NCBI GenBank assembly: GCA_934408585.1
Contig: CAKRVA010000002.1
Span: 1-64,000, forward strand
Source: an uncultured Lachnospiraceae bacterium
GTDB lineage: Bacteria > Bacillota > Clostridia > Lachnospirales > Lachnospiraceae
Direction of reading: 5' to 3'
DNA length: 64,000 nt
Part shown: one piece after another, positions 45,257-54,242 of the stretch
How the letters are laid out: each line of letters begins with the position of its first letter
Position numbering within the stretch: the first letter of the stretch is position 1
The notes under the pieces: model-generated
The model's database searches: none
Told to the model about the DNA's origin: nothing
The model's input: the letters and a program-made list of their open reading frames with translations, nothing else
Position numbers and translations under genes: made by a program

Positions 45257-46433
45257 CCTGTTTCCTCGTTTTTTCCCACATTTTCCACAAAAACATTCCC
45301 GCGATAAAAAGCAGATAATTTCTTCCAATATAAACCGAAATAATATGTGCTTCTACTATAGTATACACCGAATAGGTGGAAAACAATATTATTTCATCCA
45401 GTCTGTCCTTTTTATAAAAGTACCCCAGTAAAAGCAACATACACACTATTATGATTATTCCAGGAATTATGCCATACCAATAAAAAAGTCGCACCCATCC
45501 CATATCAAAATAATATGTATTTCGTGGACTTGAAAACAAAGACCAGGTACTTATCGTTCCCTCTTTATAGGTAGTGCCCACAAGGCTACGAATCCTTCCA
45601 GTCAGAACCTTATCCAACAAAAGATATATCTGTACCTTAGGTGTTAAGGGTGCTCCCCAATAATATTCAAATAAACTTATTGCATCCTTTGCTGCAAAAA
45701 CGGAAAGTCCCACACTCCCTATTACCGCCATGATATTTGCTGACGAAAAAAATCTTTTTCCCCGTTTCGACCGCAAAAATTCTTCCACCATAAACAAAAT
45801 AATTGCCACTGTAATGATAGCCATGGATGTTTTTGAATCCGTCAAAAAAAAGAACAGCAAGTTTACCACCCAAACTGTTGCATAATGAAACCATTTCCAT
45901 TTTGTATGATAGAGATACATTCCCAAAGAAGAAATCATCCAGACCATACACTGTAATGCATTCGGATGTCCCATACCAAGTACATATCTTGTCTCAATTC
46001 CGCCACGCCCATAGTCCTGTGTCAACATCATTGCACCATATATACCGGTAACGGAAAGCAGCATAATTCCGACACATCCGGCCAGTGTCATCCAAAACAC
46101 CATTTTTAAACACCGGAACATATCCACATCTTTGCAGGCCGCCAGGAACATAACGATTCTCAAAATTTCATTTCGTCCGGTAACACGGTAGGATATAAAT
46201 CCCAATCCCAGAAAAAGTGCTATTATGATGTATTCCTTTTTATTATATTTTGTAAATAAAACTTTTATCAGACAGAGCAAAAATGTGATACGAAACGTCC
46301 ATCCTTCATATGGATATGAAAATTCACTTTTATCCAATATAACCAACATAACCTCTATGATTACTGCAAGATAAAAGCTATATACTCCAACGGTCTGTAT
46401 GAAATGTTTTAAATTTCTTTTTTGTTCATTCAT
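45243..46433 (-). CDS. O-antigen polymerase-like membrane protein
   Basis: A 396-aa membrane protein with about 11 hydrophobic segments. The mid-protein loop (GYGRGGIETRYVLGMGHPN) and the long loop with GRIRSLVGTTYKEG match the general layout of Wzy/EpsG-like capsule polymerases; it is shorter than its downstream neighbour but has the same order of features, including an R-x-x-LG-x-GHPN/LGYPYPN stretch shared between the two. The ATG at 46433, with AAGGGA 10 bases upstream, is preferred over one eight codons earlier. The two genes are probably old duplicates. Confidence 0.7.
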   Translation of the reverse strand: MNEQKRNLKHFIQTVGVYSFYLAVIIEVMLVILDKSEFSYPYEGWTFRITFLLCLIKVLFTKYNKKEYIIIALFLGLGFISYRVTGRNEILRIVMFLAACKDVDMFRCLKMVFWMTLAGCVGIMLLSVTGIYGAMMLTQDYGRGGIETRYVLGMGHPNALQCMVWMISSLGMYLYHTKWKWFHYATVWVVNLLFFFLTDSKTSMAIITVAIILFMVEEFLRSKRGKRFFSSANIMAVIGSVGLSVFAAKDAISLFEYYWGAPLTPKVQIYLLLDKVLTGRIRSLVGTTYKEGTISTWSLFSSPRNTYYFDMGWVRLFYWYGIIPGIIIIVCMLLLLGYFYKKDRLDEIILFSTYSVYTIVEAHIISVYIGRNYLLFIAGMFLWKMWEKTRKQDEQS

Positions 46434-47334
46434 GTATCCGTTTCCCTTGTGGATCAATAAAAATCCAATTCTTCCATAATTCTTTCATCTGTTTTTCATT
46501 AAACACCTGACTATTCTTCTGAATAGTAGGACGAATCATTATTTTGTCTGCCTGTTCATTCAGCCGTGCTCCCCAGAAGCTGAACGTTGAGTTTGCACAG
46601 ATATTTGCCCGACATTTACTCATCAGATACATATCATAAAAGTTGTCACGCCCATGATTAATATCTACAATCGTATATTCCTCTCCCTGATAATGTTCTT
46701 TTACATAAGAAATATCATCTGAAAACAGAAAAAAATGTGGGTTCTCCATTTGTTGTCTTACATAATTTAATGCTGATTCATAATATTTTTCTGTACAGAT
46801 ATTACCAAACATTGCTGCATTCTCCGGCTGCAAATAATCTCCTCTGCGGATATGCACACTAACTGCATTACACTCTTGTATTTTTTGGAGCATCACCTTG
46901 TTTGCTTCCTTGCTTAATAAATCAGTCTGTTCCGGAAAACAAATAATTTTTCGCAATTCCGGCAAAATATCTGCATAATATTTCTCACAGGCAAAATATC
47001 CTGACAAATACATTTCCCTGTAATTTAGTAATTCTGCATCATACATTCGCGATTCTTTATACCAATGAACTGTCTTTGGAAATAAATTTCTACGGATTTT
47101 TCCTAATAGTCCTTTCGTTCCAATCAAAGCTGCCTTTTCCTTTTCCGTACAACACTGATATGGCAATCCCTTGAAATAGTCCAACTCGCAATCACGTTTT
47201 GTTGCATCTTTCGATATCTGACAAAACCATGACAAATCCAGTTTTGCTTCCGCTCCAAGACTGATAAATTTCTGATATAATGCATACTGCTGGAGTTGAT
47301 TTCCCAATCCCCCCGCAATCTGAATAATTATCAT
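46426..47334 (-). CDS. GT11-family alpha-1,2-fucosyltransferase-like protein
   Basis: A 302-aa GT11 enzyme. IAGGLGNQLQQYALYQ (a Q replaces the usual Phe/Met in GNQxFQYA) and VHIRRGDYL carry the GDP-fucose-binding residues; FSFWGARLNE near the C-terminus is the usual NSxFSWWGAWL segment in slightly altered form. The ATG at 47334 is chosen because AAGGA lies 9 bases before it and the family motif begins at residue 2; the upstream in-frame ATG overlaps the previous gene. GDP-fucose would be the donor, and no gmd/fcl genes are in the window. Confidence 0.85.
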   Translation of the reverse strand: MIIIQIAGGLGNQLQQYALYQKFISLGAEAKLDLSWFCQISKDATKRDCELDYFKGLPYQCCTEKEKAALIGTKGLLGKIRRNLFPKTVHWYKESRMYDAELLNYREMYLSGYFACEKYYADILPELRKIICFPEQTDLLSKEANKVMLQKIQECNAVSVHIRRGDYLQPENAAMFGNICTEKYYESALNYVRQQMENPHFFLFSDDISYVKEHYQGEEYTIVDINHGRDNFYDMYLMSKCRANICANSTFSFWGARLNEQADKIMIRPTIQKNSQVFNEKQMKELWKNWIFIDPQGKRIHE

Positions 47335-47335
47335 A

Positions 47336-48403
47336 TTATATTGTTCCTTCTTTTTGCTCTTCATTCATTACAAATAACGATAATGATGGTCCCAGCGACC
47401 ATGGATAACTTCCATAAACCTGCGGGTACATACTGAATCCCTGACATTCCGCCAATGCATTTGGAACTTCACCATCTGTTACTATGTTTTGTAATGCTTC
47501 CAGTCCCCGGAGCATTCTTGATTTATGAATGCCAATCAGAACCTTGGTTTCTAATGATTTTGATATCGCATACAAAATCATTGCTGTTGCAGAAGTATCT
47601 ACCGGTCCTTCCTTGGCAGGAAGCTGCCATGTGTACAAACCGCCTGCTAACTGATATGCCTCAACCTTATCTACCATTCGGCGATACGCCTGCTTGATTG
47701 TTTCATAGCTCGGTCTGCTTTCATCTACTAATGCCAGGCATTCCGACATACCAATCATTAACCAGCCAACCGCTCTTCCCCATCCGATAACACCATATTT
47801 CATGCCGCTTTCCAATTCATATCCATGATAAGGTAACCCTGTTTTCTCATCCATACCATATGCAATAAAATTGGTAATCTGTGTAAGTGCAAGATTAATT
47901 GCAGTATTGCTGCCATATGTAACACCATATTTGCAGAGAAACGGACAAACCATTCCAATTCCGTCTGCAAAAATGTATCCGTTCTTCTGATTTGCACGAT
48001 AATAAAGACTTCCAAGCTCATCCGTTTCATGCGAAAAAAGATATTCTGCCATCGCATCTGCAGCTTTCTTATATCGTTCATCTCCGGTAATCTGATGGAG
48101 CTCAATCAATGCCCATCCACTCACCGCATCATCGAGATAATACATTTTGCTTCTTTTACGAATCCAGCCATTGTAATACTTTTTCAGACTATCAATAATT
48201 TCTCGTGCCTCTTCTGAATTCTTATGTGCATCATAATAATCAATAAGTGCTTTTGCCAACAATCCATTCGGCCAGTTTATTTTATCTTTTGGCGCTACTT
48301 TTTGTCCCAGGAGCTGTCGTATTGCTCTTTTAACTCCATACGTCCAACTGTTTTTGGGGTAATGAAGTAACTGATATTGCGCCTTTGCAACCATATCCAA
48401 CAT
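47336..48403 (-). CDS. GH105/GH88-like hydrolase
   Basis: A 355-aa (alpha/alpha)6-barrel protein of the GH88/GH105 type, the unsaturated uronyl or rhamnogalacturonyl hydrolases such as YteR. YYLDDAVSGWALIEL, YIFADGIGMVCPFL (likely catalytic Asp), GWGRAVGWLMIGM and DTSATAMILYAI are the family's repeated helix-pair motifs. There is no signal peptide, so it is cytoplasmic. AAGGAGG lies 9 bases before the ATG. A degradative enzyme embedded between polymerase/fucosyltransferase and flippase genes is unexpected; it might act in trimming, editing or as a repurposed transferase. The substrate is unknown. Confidence 0.75.
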   Translation of the reverse strand: MLDMVAKAQYQLLHYPKNSWTYGVKRAIRQLLGQKVAPKDKINWPNGLLAKALIDYYDAHKNSEEAREIIDSLKKYYNGWIRKRSKMYYLDDAVSGWALIELHQITGDERYKKAADAMAEYLFSHETDELGSLYYRANQKNGYIFADGIGMVCPFLCKYGVTYGSNTAINLALTQITNFIAYGMDEKTGLPYHGYELESGMKYGVIGWGRAVGWLMIGMSECLALVDESRPSYETIKQAYRRMVDKVEAYQLAGGLYTWQLPAKEGPVDTSATAMILYAISKSLETKVLIGIHKSRMLRGLEALQNIVTDGEVPNALAECQGFSMYPQVYGSYPWSLGPSLSLFVMNEEQKEGTI

Positions 48404-48419
48404 AAAATCTGCCTCCTTC

Positions 48420-49946
48420 TCACTTATTTCTCTGAAGTCGTGTTTTCACGATTTGCCACAAATACTGAAATTCCTTTGTTCTTCCAAAGAACAACAGAAA
48501 AATCACATTATAAACCACACAAATTATAACAAACATTACGACAAATGACAAAATTTCAGGTCTGGACATTACCAGTTTCTGAATGCCATACAAAATCACC
48601 AGTGTTCCGCCAAGCACAACTAAAAACCGTAACGAATCCATGAAATAAGAGTTTGCTTTCCTTTCAAAACATACCCGATAAATAATGATGGGTTTCGTAA
48701 TATTGGCAATCCAGCCGGAAATAATGGTTCCGATATATACTCCGGCAAGCCCGATTTTCTGCACAAGTATAATGGAAATCACAAGATTCACTACACCCTG
48801 AATAAGTGCCAGATATTTATCCTGTTCAAACACCCCTGCAGCCGTTTTAAAATTAGACAGTACGATACGTTCACCTTTAAAGTAATAATCGATTAAAAGA
48901 CATGTCACCGCTGCCGCCGGAAGTACATTTTCCGTGCCGAGCCATATCGTAACAAGGGGTGTTAATAACAATAGAAAGCCAACCGCAGAAAAGCCATAAA
49001 TCCAGCATGCAAAAAAGCGATAAACTTTAAAAATTTCATATTGTTTTTGTTTCTTTTCCGTCGCAATCAGATTACCAAAACTTGATAAAACCGAATTAAA
49101 AATAATATTTACAAAATTTGAAACAGATGAAATGACAAGATTATAATTATCCACAATACCGCTCAGTGTAACATTGATAAATGCTGATATAATCATGGTA
49201 TCTGTCTGTAATCTTGCGACATCACCCACTTTGTGTAATACCAGTGCCTTCGTTTTTGTTACTACTTCGCCCGTTTCCACTTTTGTAAGCGGTACGATAT
49301 CTTTTTCCTTTAAATACGGATACATCCGGTTCAAATAAATACTTACAAAAATTTTCTGTAAAAGTTCCACGGTTGCTGCTGTAAGGAGGTATACATAAAA
49401 ACTTCCGGTGGTCAGAATCACCACGATTTGCAAAGACACCGTAATCATTTTTGTAATGGTAATTATGTTCGTCTGAATATAATTTTTCTGTTCTGCATTC
49501 ACCAGGCTGTACTTGTATGCTACAAAATACGAGCTTACGGTATTAAACAAAAAGATAAAATAATATAACGTCAGGTCCCGGACACTTACCCCCTCCGGCT
49601 GTTTTACCAGATAGGGAAGAAACGGTGAAATTGCAAGTCCGATGATGGCAATTACCATTCCGATTACACGGTATGCCTTTTTGTATAGCAGCATATAGGA
49701 CTTAATTTTCTCAATATCCTTTTCTGCCACGGGTTTATACAGGCTATAGTTTAATGCGGTTCCAATCCCAAGTTCTGCCATGGATAATACAGAAAGAATT
49801 CCTGTATAAACTGCATTGATGCCATTTAAAGTTCTTCCTAAATGGGCAATAAAAACAGTACGCAAAACAAAACCCAGAAGCTGGGTTGTCAGATTTCCGA
49901 TATAACCAAATATTATATTTCTCGTTGCCGCCTTAACTCTTCCCAT
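48420..49946 (-). CDS. Wzx/PST-type polysaccharide flippase, second copy
   Basis: A 508-aa MOP-superfamily transporter with about 14 hydrophobic helices. The start RNIIFGYIGNLTTQLLGFVLRTVFIAHLG and the GINAVYTGILSVLSMAELGIGTALNYSLYKP segment are typical of PST exporters of Gram-positive capsules. Its ATG lies within the end of the pyruvyl transferase gene (34-bp overlap), so translation is probably coupled. It is clearly different from the Wzx at 32496-33938, suggesting a second lipid-linked glycan. Confidence 0.87.
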   Translation of the reverse strand: MGRVKAATRNIIFGYIGNLTTQLLGFVLRTVFIAHLGRTLNGINAVYTGILSVLSMAELGIGTALNYSLYKPVAEKDIEKIKSYMLLYKKAYRVIGMVIAIIGLAISPFLPYLVKQPEGVSVRDLTLYYFIFLFNTVSSYFVAYKYSLVNAEQKNYIQTNIITITKMITVSLQIVVILTTGSFYVYLLTAATVELLQKIFVSIYLNRMYPYLKEKDIVPLTKVETGEVVTKTKALVLHKVGDVARLQTDTMIISAFINVTLSGIVDNYNLVISSVSNFVNIIFNSVLSSFGNLIATEKKQKQYEIFKVYRFFACWIYGFSAVGFLLLLTPLVTIWLGTENVLPAAAVTCLLIDYYFKGERIVLSNFKTAAGVFEQDKYLALIQGVVNLVISIILVQKIGLAGVYIGTIISGWIANITKPIIIYRVCFERKANSYFMDSLRFLVVLGGTLVILYGIQKLVMSRPEILSFVVMFVIICVVYNVIFLLFFGRTKEFQYLWQIVKTRLQRNK

Positions 49947-51154
49947 AAACGTTCCACTTCTTCTCCTGTCTGATATGCAGCTTTCACATATTCAGGCATC
50001 GTCTGCTCAAGATGTGTTCTTATTTCCTCTTCATGGCTTTTCAGCCACTCAAATCCCTGCACCAGGTCCATCTCGTTCTGAAGACTCTGCACCGGAATGA
50101 CATAACGTTCTGTCTGTCCAAACAAATCTTTCGCAATTCCCGCTGCTTTTACGGAATAGCCGACGACCAATGTTGGCACGCCGGTGGAATAAGCAGCAAT
50201 TGTTGCATGTGTCCTTGCTCCCACAAAAAATCTGCATTGGCTGATAATTCCCTTCAGTTCCTCACAGTTATGGTCCTCCACCAGCACAAGACGACCGGTC
50301 TGTTTATATTTTTCATATAAATGCAGTAACGGAACCCGGTCATCGTTTCCATTCCACACCACATGCGGAATTAACGCAATCTGCATATCTGTATGTGCAA
50401 TCAGATATTCCACTAATTGTTCATAACATTTCATTGTAATTCCCGTAACGGATTCACTCTGTTGAATCAACGGGCTCAAATTAATTCCTATCGTATTTCC
50501 CTTTTGAAATCCATCGGGAAGTACATTCTCAGCCCTATTTAAAGTAAATGCCGGGTCCGGAATTTTTAAAATTCTCGGAATATGTTCCGTTTCTGTCGAA
50601 AGTGCATGATGTAAAAACGCATCCTGCAAGGCCTCGTAAGTAAGGCTTTCCCTTGCAATAATCATGTTATATCTTCCTAAATCTTCCAACAGTTGGGAAG
50701 CCTTTTCTCCCTTTAGAAGTTCCGGCTCAATAGAGCACCCCAGCAATACGGTCTGTGTTCCTTTTTCTGCAAACGCTCTGTTTGTAAGCTGCAGGTCCCC
50801 CAGCATACTGTCATAGCAATAATTATCACCACCAATCGAAATGGCGAGCGGTGACATCTTCTTTCCAAAAATATCTCCATAGCGGTATCTTATAAAGCTT
50901 GTTGCGTCCTTTGTCATCATGCGGTATGCATAATAAAGAATATGTGCCAGTTTGTGCGTATCAAAGCTTCGTTCCTGCCGGATTTCACACAAGTCTTTGA
51001 GTGTATATTTTTCATCCTCGTTTCCGCGGTAAGACACCAGTGTCACGTGTTCTTTCAGCATATGGCAGAGGCTGTTTACAATTGCCTCACAGCCATGGTT
51101 TCCGCTTCCGGCATGCATATATAAAATTATCTGATTTTTGTAATCTTTTTTCAT
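49913..51154 (-). CDS. Polysaccharide pyruvyl transferase family protein
   Basis: A 413-aa GT-B-like protein of the polysaccharide pyruvyl transferase family (CsaB/WcaK type), which adds a pyruvate ketal from PEP or, in some members, acts otherwise on sugars. The signature MHAGSGNHGCEAIVNSL is near the N-terminus, SIGGDNYCYDS mid-protein, NTIGINLSPL starts the second half, and FVGARTHATIAAYSTGVPTLVVGYSVKAAGIA closes it. The ATG at 51154 overlaps the previous gene's stop (ATGA) and is preferred to an ATG 52 codons upstream inside that gene. Confidence 0.83.
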   Translation of the reverse strand: MKKDYKNQIILYMHAGSGNHGCEAIVNSLCHMLKEHVTLVSYRGNEDEKYTLKDLCEIRQERSFDTHKLAHILYYAYRMMTKDATSFIRYRYGDIFGKKMSPLAISIGGDNYCYDSMLGDLQLTNRAFAEKGTQTVLLGCSIEPELLKGEKASQLLEDLGRYNMIIARESLTYEALQDAFLHHALSTETEHIPRILKIPDPAFTLNRAENVLPDGFQKGNTIGINLSPLIQQSESVTGITMKCYEQLVEYLIAHTDMQIALIPHVVWNGNDDRVPLLHLYEKYKQTGRLVLVEDHNCEELKGIISQCRFFVGARTHATIAAYSTGVPTLVVGYSVKAAGIAKDLFGQTERYVIPVQSLQNEMDLVQGFEWLKSHEEEIRTHLEQTMPEYVKAAYQTGEEVERLWEELRRQREI

Positions 51155-52164
51155 TCTTTTCCTGCTTTTCTGTTTTTTCTGTGCATATGATACAGGTTCA
51201 AGTAGATATGTGGTGCTATTGCAAATAACCATATTTTTGCACGATATCCTCTGGATAACAAAAGCATGGCTTTTAAATTTTTGCGTTCCATCAAGAGTTC
51301 CGAATGACATTCTTTTACATGATTTTCATACTGCTTTCTTTCTCTTGCAGACAGTTCAGCAAGCTTTCCAACCGTTAGCATAATCGATATCAGTAAAATA
51401 GAGGTTATTTTTATATAACTGGTTTCATCCATTTTAACTGCTTCATCCCTTGCCATCTTCCAACACTTAATCTGATTCATGTAACTATCATTAAATCGAC
51501 GGTTCATGGCTCCTTGTGGATTTTGATAATATCCATACCCCTGAAAGCCCACTTCTGCAATCTTTTTAACATATGGCAACATTTGTACGAGAAATAGCAT
51601 ATCTTCACCAATGGTAAGTCCCTCTTGAAATTGAAGATTGTTCTCTTTCAGAAATCTGGTATCATAAAGCTTACTCCAGCAACGACTATTTCCTTCTAAG
51701 ATTTGCTGTTTCAGAAATTCCTTCTTTGTATATACAACAGCTTCTTCTATCTGCGCAGGAAATGATTTCTCTAAAAGTTCCCATTCTCTCTGCGTTTTCC
51801 AGGATGCAAATCCACATCCACACACCTCACTGCCACTCTGAATCAGTGCTTCATATAGTACCTGCAGCATTTGCGGCCGTATTCGGTCATCCGCATCCAC
51901 AAAAGTTAAATATTCTCCCTTTGCCTCTTTCATTCCGGCATTTCTGGCTGCAGAAACCCCCAAATCCGGCAAAGTAATCCATCGAACATTATCATAAGTT
52001 TCGGCTATTTGTTTGCATACCACTTCTGTGTCATCTGCAGAACCGTCATTTACAATCACTATCTCTAATGGTCTGTAAGTCTGGTTTTCAATACTTTCTA
52101 TACAGTTTGCTAAATATTCTTCTCCGTTATACACGGGAACAATCACACTGATTAATGGCCGCAT
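51151..52164 (-). CDS. GT2-family glycosyltransferase
   Basis: A 337-aa GT-A glycosyltransferase. ISVIVPVYNGEEYLANCIES, IVNDGSADDT and FVDADDRIRP (the DxD motif) are all present in the first 110 residues, and GEDMLFLVQMLPY near 180 marks the acceptor-side ED motif. The C-terminal 100 residues are helical and basic and may hold it at the membrane. GAGGAG precedes the ATG by 7 bases. It is one of two GT2 genes in tandem. Confidence 0.87.
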   Translation of the reverse strand: MRPLISVIVPVYNGEEYLANCIESIENQTYRPLEIVIVNDGSADDTEVVCKQIAETYDNVRWITLPDLGVSAARNAGMKEAKGEYLTFVDADDRIRPQMLQVLYEALIQSGSEVCGCGFASWKTQREWELLEKSFPAQIEEAVVYTKKEFLKQQILEGNSRCWSKLYDTRFLKENNLQFQEGLTIGEDMLFLVQMLPYVKKIAEVGFQGYGYYQNPQGAMNRRFNDSYMNQIKCWKMARDEAVKMDETSYIKITSILLISIMLTVGKLAELSARERKQYENHVKECHSELLMERKNLKAMLLLSRGYRAKIWLFAIAPHIYLNLYHMHRKNRKAGKE

Positions 52165-52179
52165 ATACTTCTCCTCTTT

Positions 52180-53208
52180 TTAGCGGTAATACCAAATCAT
52201 AGCCATTCGAAGTATCAGAATTGCTAAAGTATTTGGATGCCGTAGTACAAAATAAAGCAGTTGATTTGATTTTTCCCTTACTTCAACTTTCGTATGCCGC
52301 ACAAGGCTTTTCACTTCCGGCGTTTTGCATATGCCTGCTATATTTTGAAAACATCCTTTCGGATTTCCTCTTGCTTCGTTTTTTAAAACCAGTAATAGTA
52401 GGAATATATATTCTTTATCTGCCTGTTGCTCCATAAATTTCTGTTCTTCGCCTTGAAATTTATCATAAATGATTTTTATGATAATTTGACGTAAATTCTG
52501 GTTGTTTTCATATAAAGTCTTATCATATTTATGAATCATAGAACTTGCAACATAGCGATAATGATAGTATGCTTTCCGGTTCATAATTACAAGTCGTTGG
52601 CAATCCATCAGGCAGGGAAGCATGATTGTTGTATCCTCCCCCATGCGAATCTCCGGATTGCTATAATGCATGTTATCCTGAATCAGCTGCCTGGAAATCA
52701 ATTTCATACATCTGGAAATGGTCACATAGCGATGCTCATAGCCAAGTATTTTGGGAAGCACCTCTCTGTGGATGTCTTCTTTTTCATATATTCCCGGAGA
52801 AAGCTGCTGATAAACATACTGGCTGGTTCCATCATCACGTTCAATCACATAGTCACTCGCTACTATCTCCCTTGTATTTCCACTTAGACATTCTGCCATT
52901 TCACGAATCATCTGGGGCTCTACCCAGTCATCACTATCAACAAAACTAAGGTAATCTCCCGTGCTATGTTCTACGCCGTATTTCCATGCAGAAACCAATC
53001 CTCCATTTTCTTTATGAAAGGCCAAAACACGATGATCCTTTTCAGCAAACTGTGTACATAGTTTCCAGCTATCATCTGTAGAACCATCATCAATCAAAAG
53101 GATTTCCAGATTCGTATAGTCCTGACACATTAACGATTGAACACATGGTTCCAAATATTCTGTAGCGTTATAAACCGGCACAATGACACTTACTCTATAA
53201 CATTCCAT
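52180..53208 (-). CDS. GT2-family glycosyltransferase
   Basis: A 342-aa GT-A glycosyltransferase with VSVIVPVYNATEYLEPCVQS, LIDDGSTDDSW and FVDSDDWVEP (DxD), followed by GEDTTIMLPCLMD at the acceptor side. It resembles the following gene in layout and may have arisen by duplication. GGTGGAG precedes the ATG, which overlaps the end of the GT4 gene by 14 bp. Donor and acceptor unknown. Confidence 0.87.
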   Translation of the reverse strand: MECYRVSVIVPVYNATEYLEPCVQSLMCQDYTNLEILLIDDGSTDDSWKLCTQFAEKDHRVLAFHKENGGLVSAWKYGVEHSTGDYLSFVDSDDWVEPQMIREMAECLSGNTREIVASDYVIERDDGTSQYVYQQLSPGIYEKEDIHREVLPKILGYEHRYVTISRCMKLISRQLIQDNMHYSNPEIRMGEDTTIMLPCLMDCQRLVIMNRKAYYHYRYVASSMIHKYDKTLYENNQNLRQIIIKIIYDKFQGEEQKFMEQQADKEYIFLLLLVLKNEARGNPKGCFQNIAGICKTPEVKSLVRHTKVEVREKSNQLLYFVLRHPNTLAILILRMAMIWYYR

Positions 53209-54241
53209 GATATAACTCCACCAATTGATTCATATTATTTTGAATGGCAAATTTCTTTTCCACTGTATTTCTACCGCTCATTCCAAGTTTCTTACATAAT
53301 TCCGCATCTTCTAATAATCGTTCCAATGTCTTCCGCAAGTCTTCCTCATTTTGGGGTTCAAACAAAAGACCATTCTTTTCACTTTCAATCATTTGAGGAA
53401 TTCCGCCCGTATTAGATGCAGCAATAGCGCAGTAATAAGCCATTCCTTCAAGGATTGCCACTGATTGACCCTCAAAATGAGTTGGTAATACAAAAATATC
53501 ACTTAATGTAAGATAATCTTGTTTTCCTGCTCCATCAATCCATCCCAAATAGGTTACATATTCCGAAAGGTGTTCCGCTTGTTCGCGTATTTCTTCATCT
53601 TCCCAAATACCGCCAAGTAAAAGTTTCACATCGGGATATTTCTCATGAAGTTCCGGCATAACATTCAATAACTCTACCACACCTTTTTCCCTGCATATAC
53701 GTCCTAAAAAGAGAATTCTATGTTTTCCGTATTCCTTTTCAAATGCATCCGGAATAGAAATTGCATCCGGAAATACAAGAATCTTTTGTTTCTCAACAAT
53801 CTGTCCGAAAAACTCTTTCCATGGTGGTGCCAATACCAGAAATACATCTGCCATATTCAGCACTTTTTGAATCCTTGCTCTTCCCGCATCATTTTGCTGA
53901 TGCAGATAAAAGGTTTCAAAATCCCCACCATGCTGATGAATGATTATTTTTTTACCAGCTTTTTTTGCCTTTCTGATAAAAAAAGATTTCCGGTAATAGC
54001 TGCTATCTGACGCCATATTGATATGTACAATCGGATAGTCCGGCAGTGCTTTGCAAAAACGTATATACGCATGTATCGCCTGCAAAAGCTTCCGCAGTTT
54101 ACTTCCTTCCACCATTGTGCCAATATACGTAAGTTGGACCTTCTCTTCGATTCCGGCGTCATAATAATTATTTACTACCGCGGAAATACCGCCATGTACA
54201 CTCCGGTCAGGTCCTATCATCAATACTTTTACTTTTTCCAT
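53195..54241 (-). CDS. GT4-family glycosyltransferase
   Basis: A 348-aa GT4 enzyme. The N-terminal half begins KVLMIGPDRSVHGGISAVVNN, and the C-terminal half shows HRILFLGRICREKGV, LLLGGIWEDE, VTYLGWIDGAGK and LPTHFEGQSVAILEGMAYY with the donor-binding EGxxxxxxE motif, then NTGGIPQMIE. The ATG at 54241 is preferred over one ten codons upstream that overlaps the initiating transferase gene. It directly follows the initiating transferase, so it may add the second sugar of the repeat. Confidence 0.83.
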   Translation of the reverse strand: MEKVKVLMIGPDRSVHGGISAVVNNYYDAGIEEKVQLTYIGTMVEGSKLRKLLQAIHAYIRFCKALPDYPIVHINMASDSSYYRKSFFIRKAKKAGKKIIIHQHGGDFETFYLHQQNDAGRARIQKVLNMADVFLVLAPPWKEFFGQIVEKQKILVFPDAISIPDAFEKEYGKHRILFLGRICREKGVVELLNVMPELHEKYPDVKLLLGGIWEDEEIREQAEHLSEYVTYLGWIDGAGKQDYLTLSDIFVLPTHFEGQSVAILEGMAYYCAIAASNTGGIPQMIESEKNGLLFEPQNEEDLRKTLERLLEDAELCKKLGMSGRNTVEKKFAIQNNMNQLVELYHGML

Positions 54242-54242
54242 A

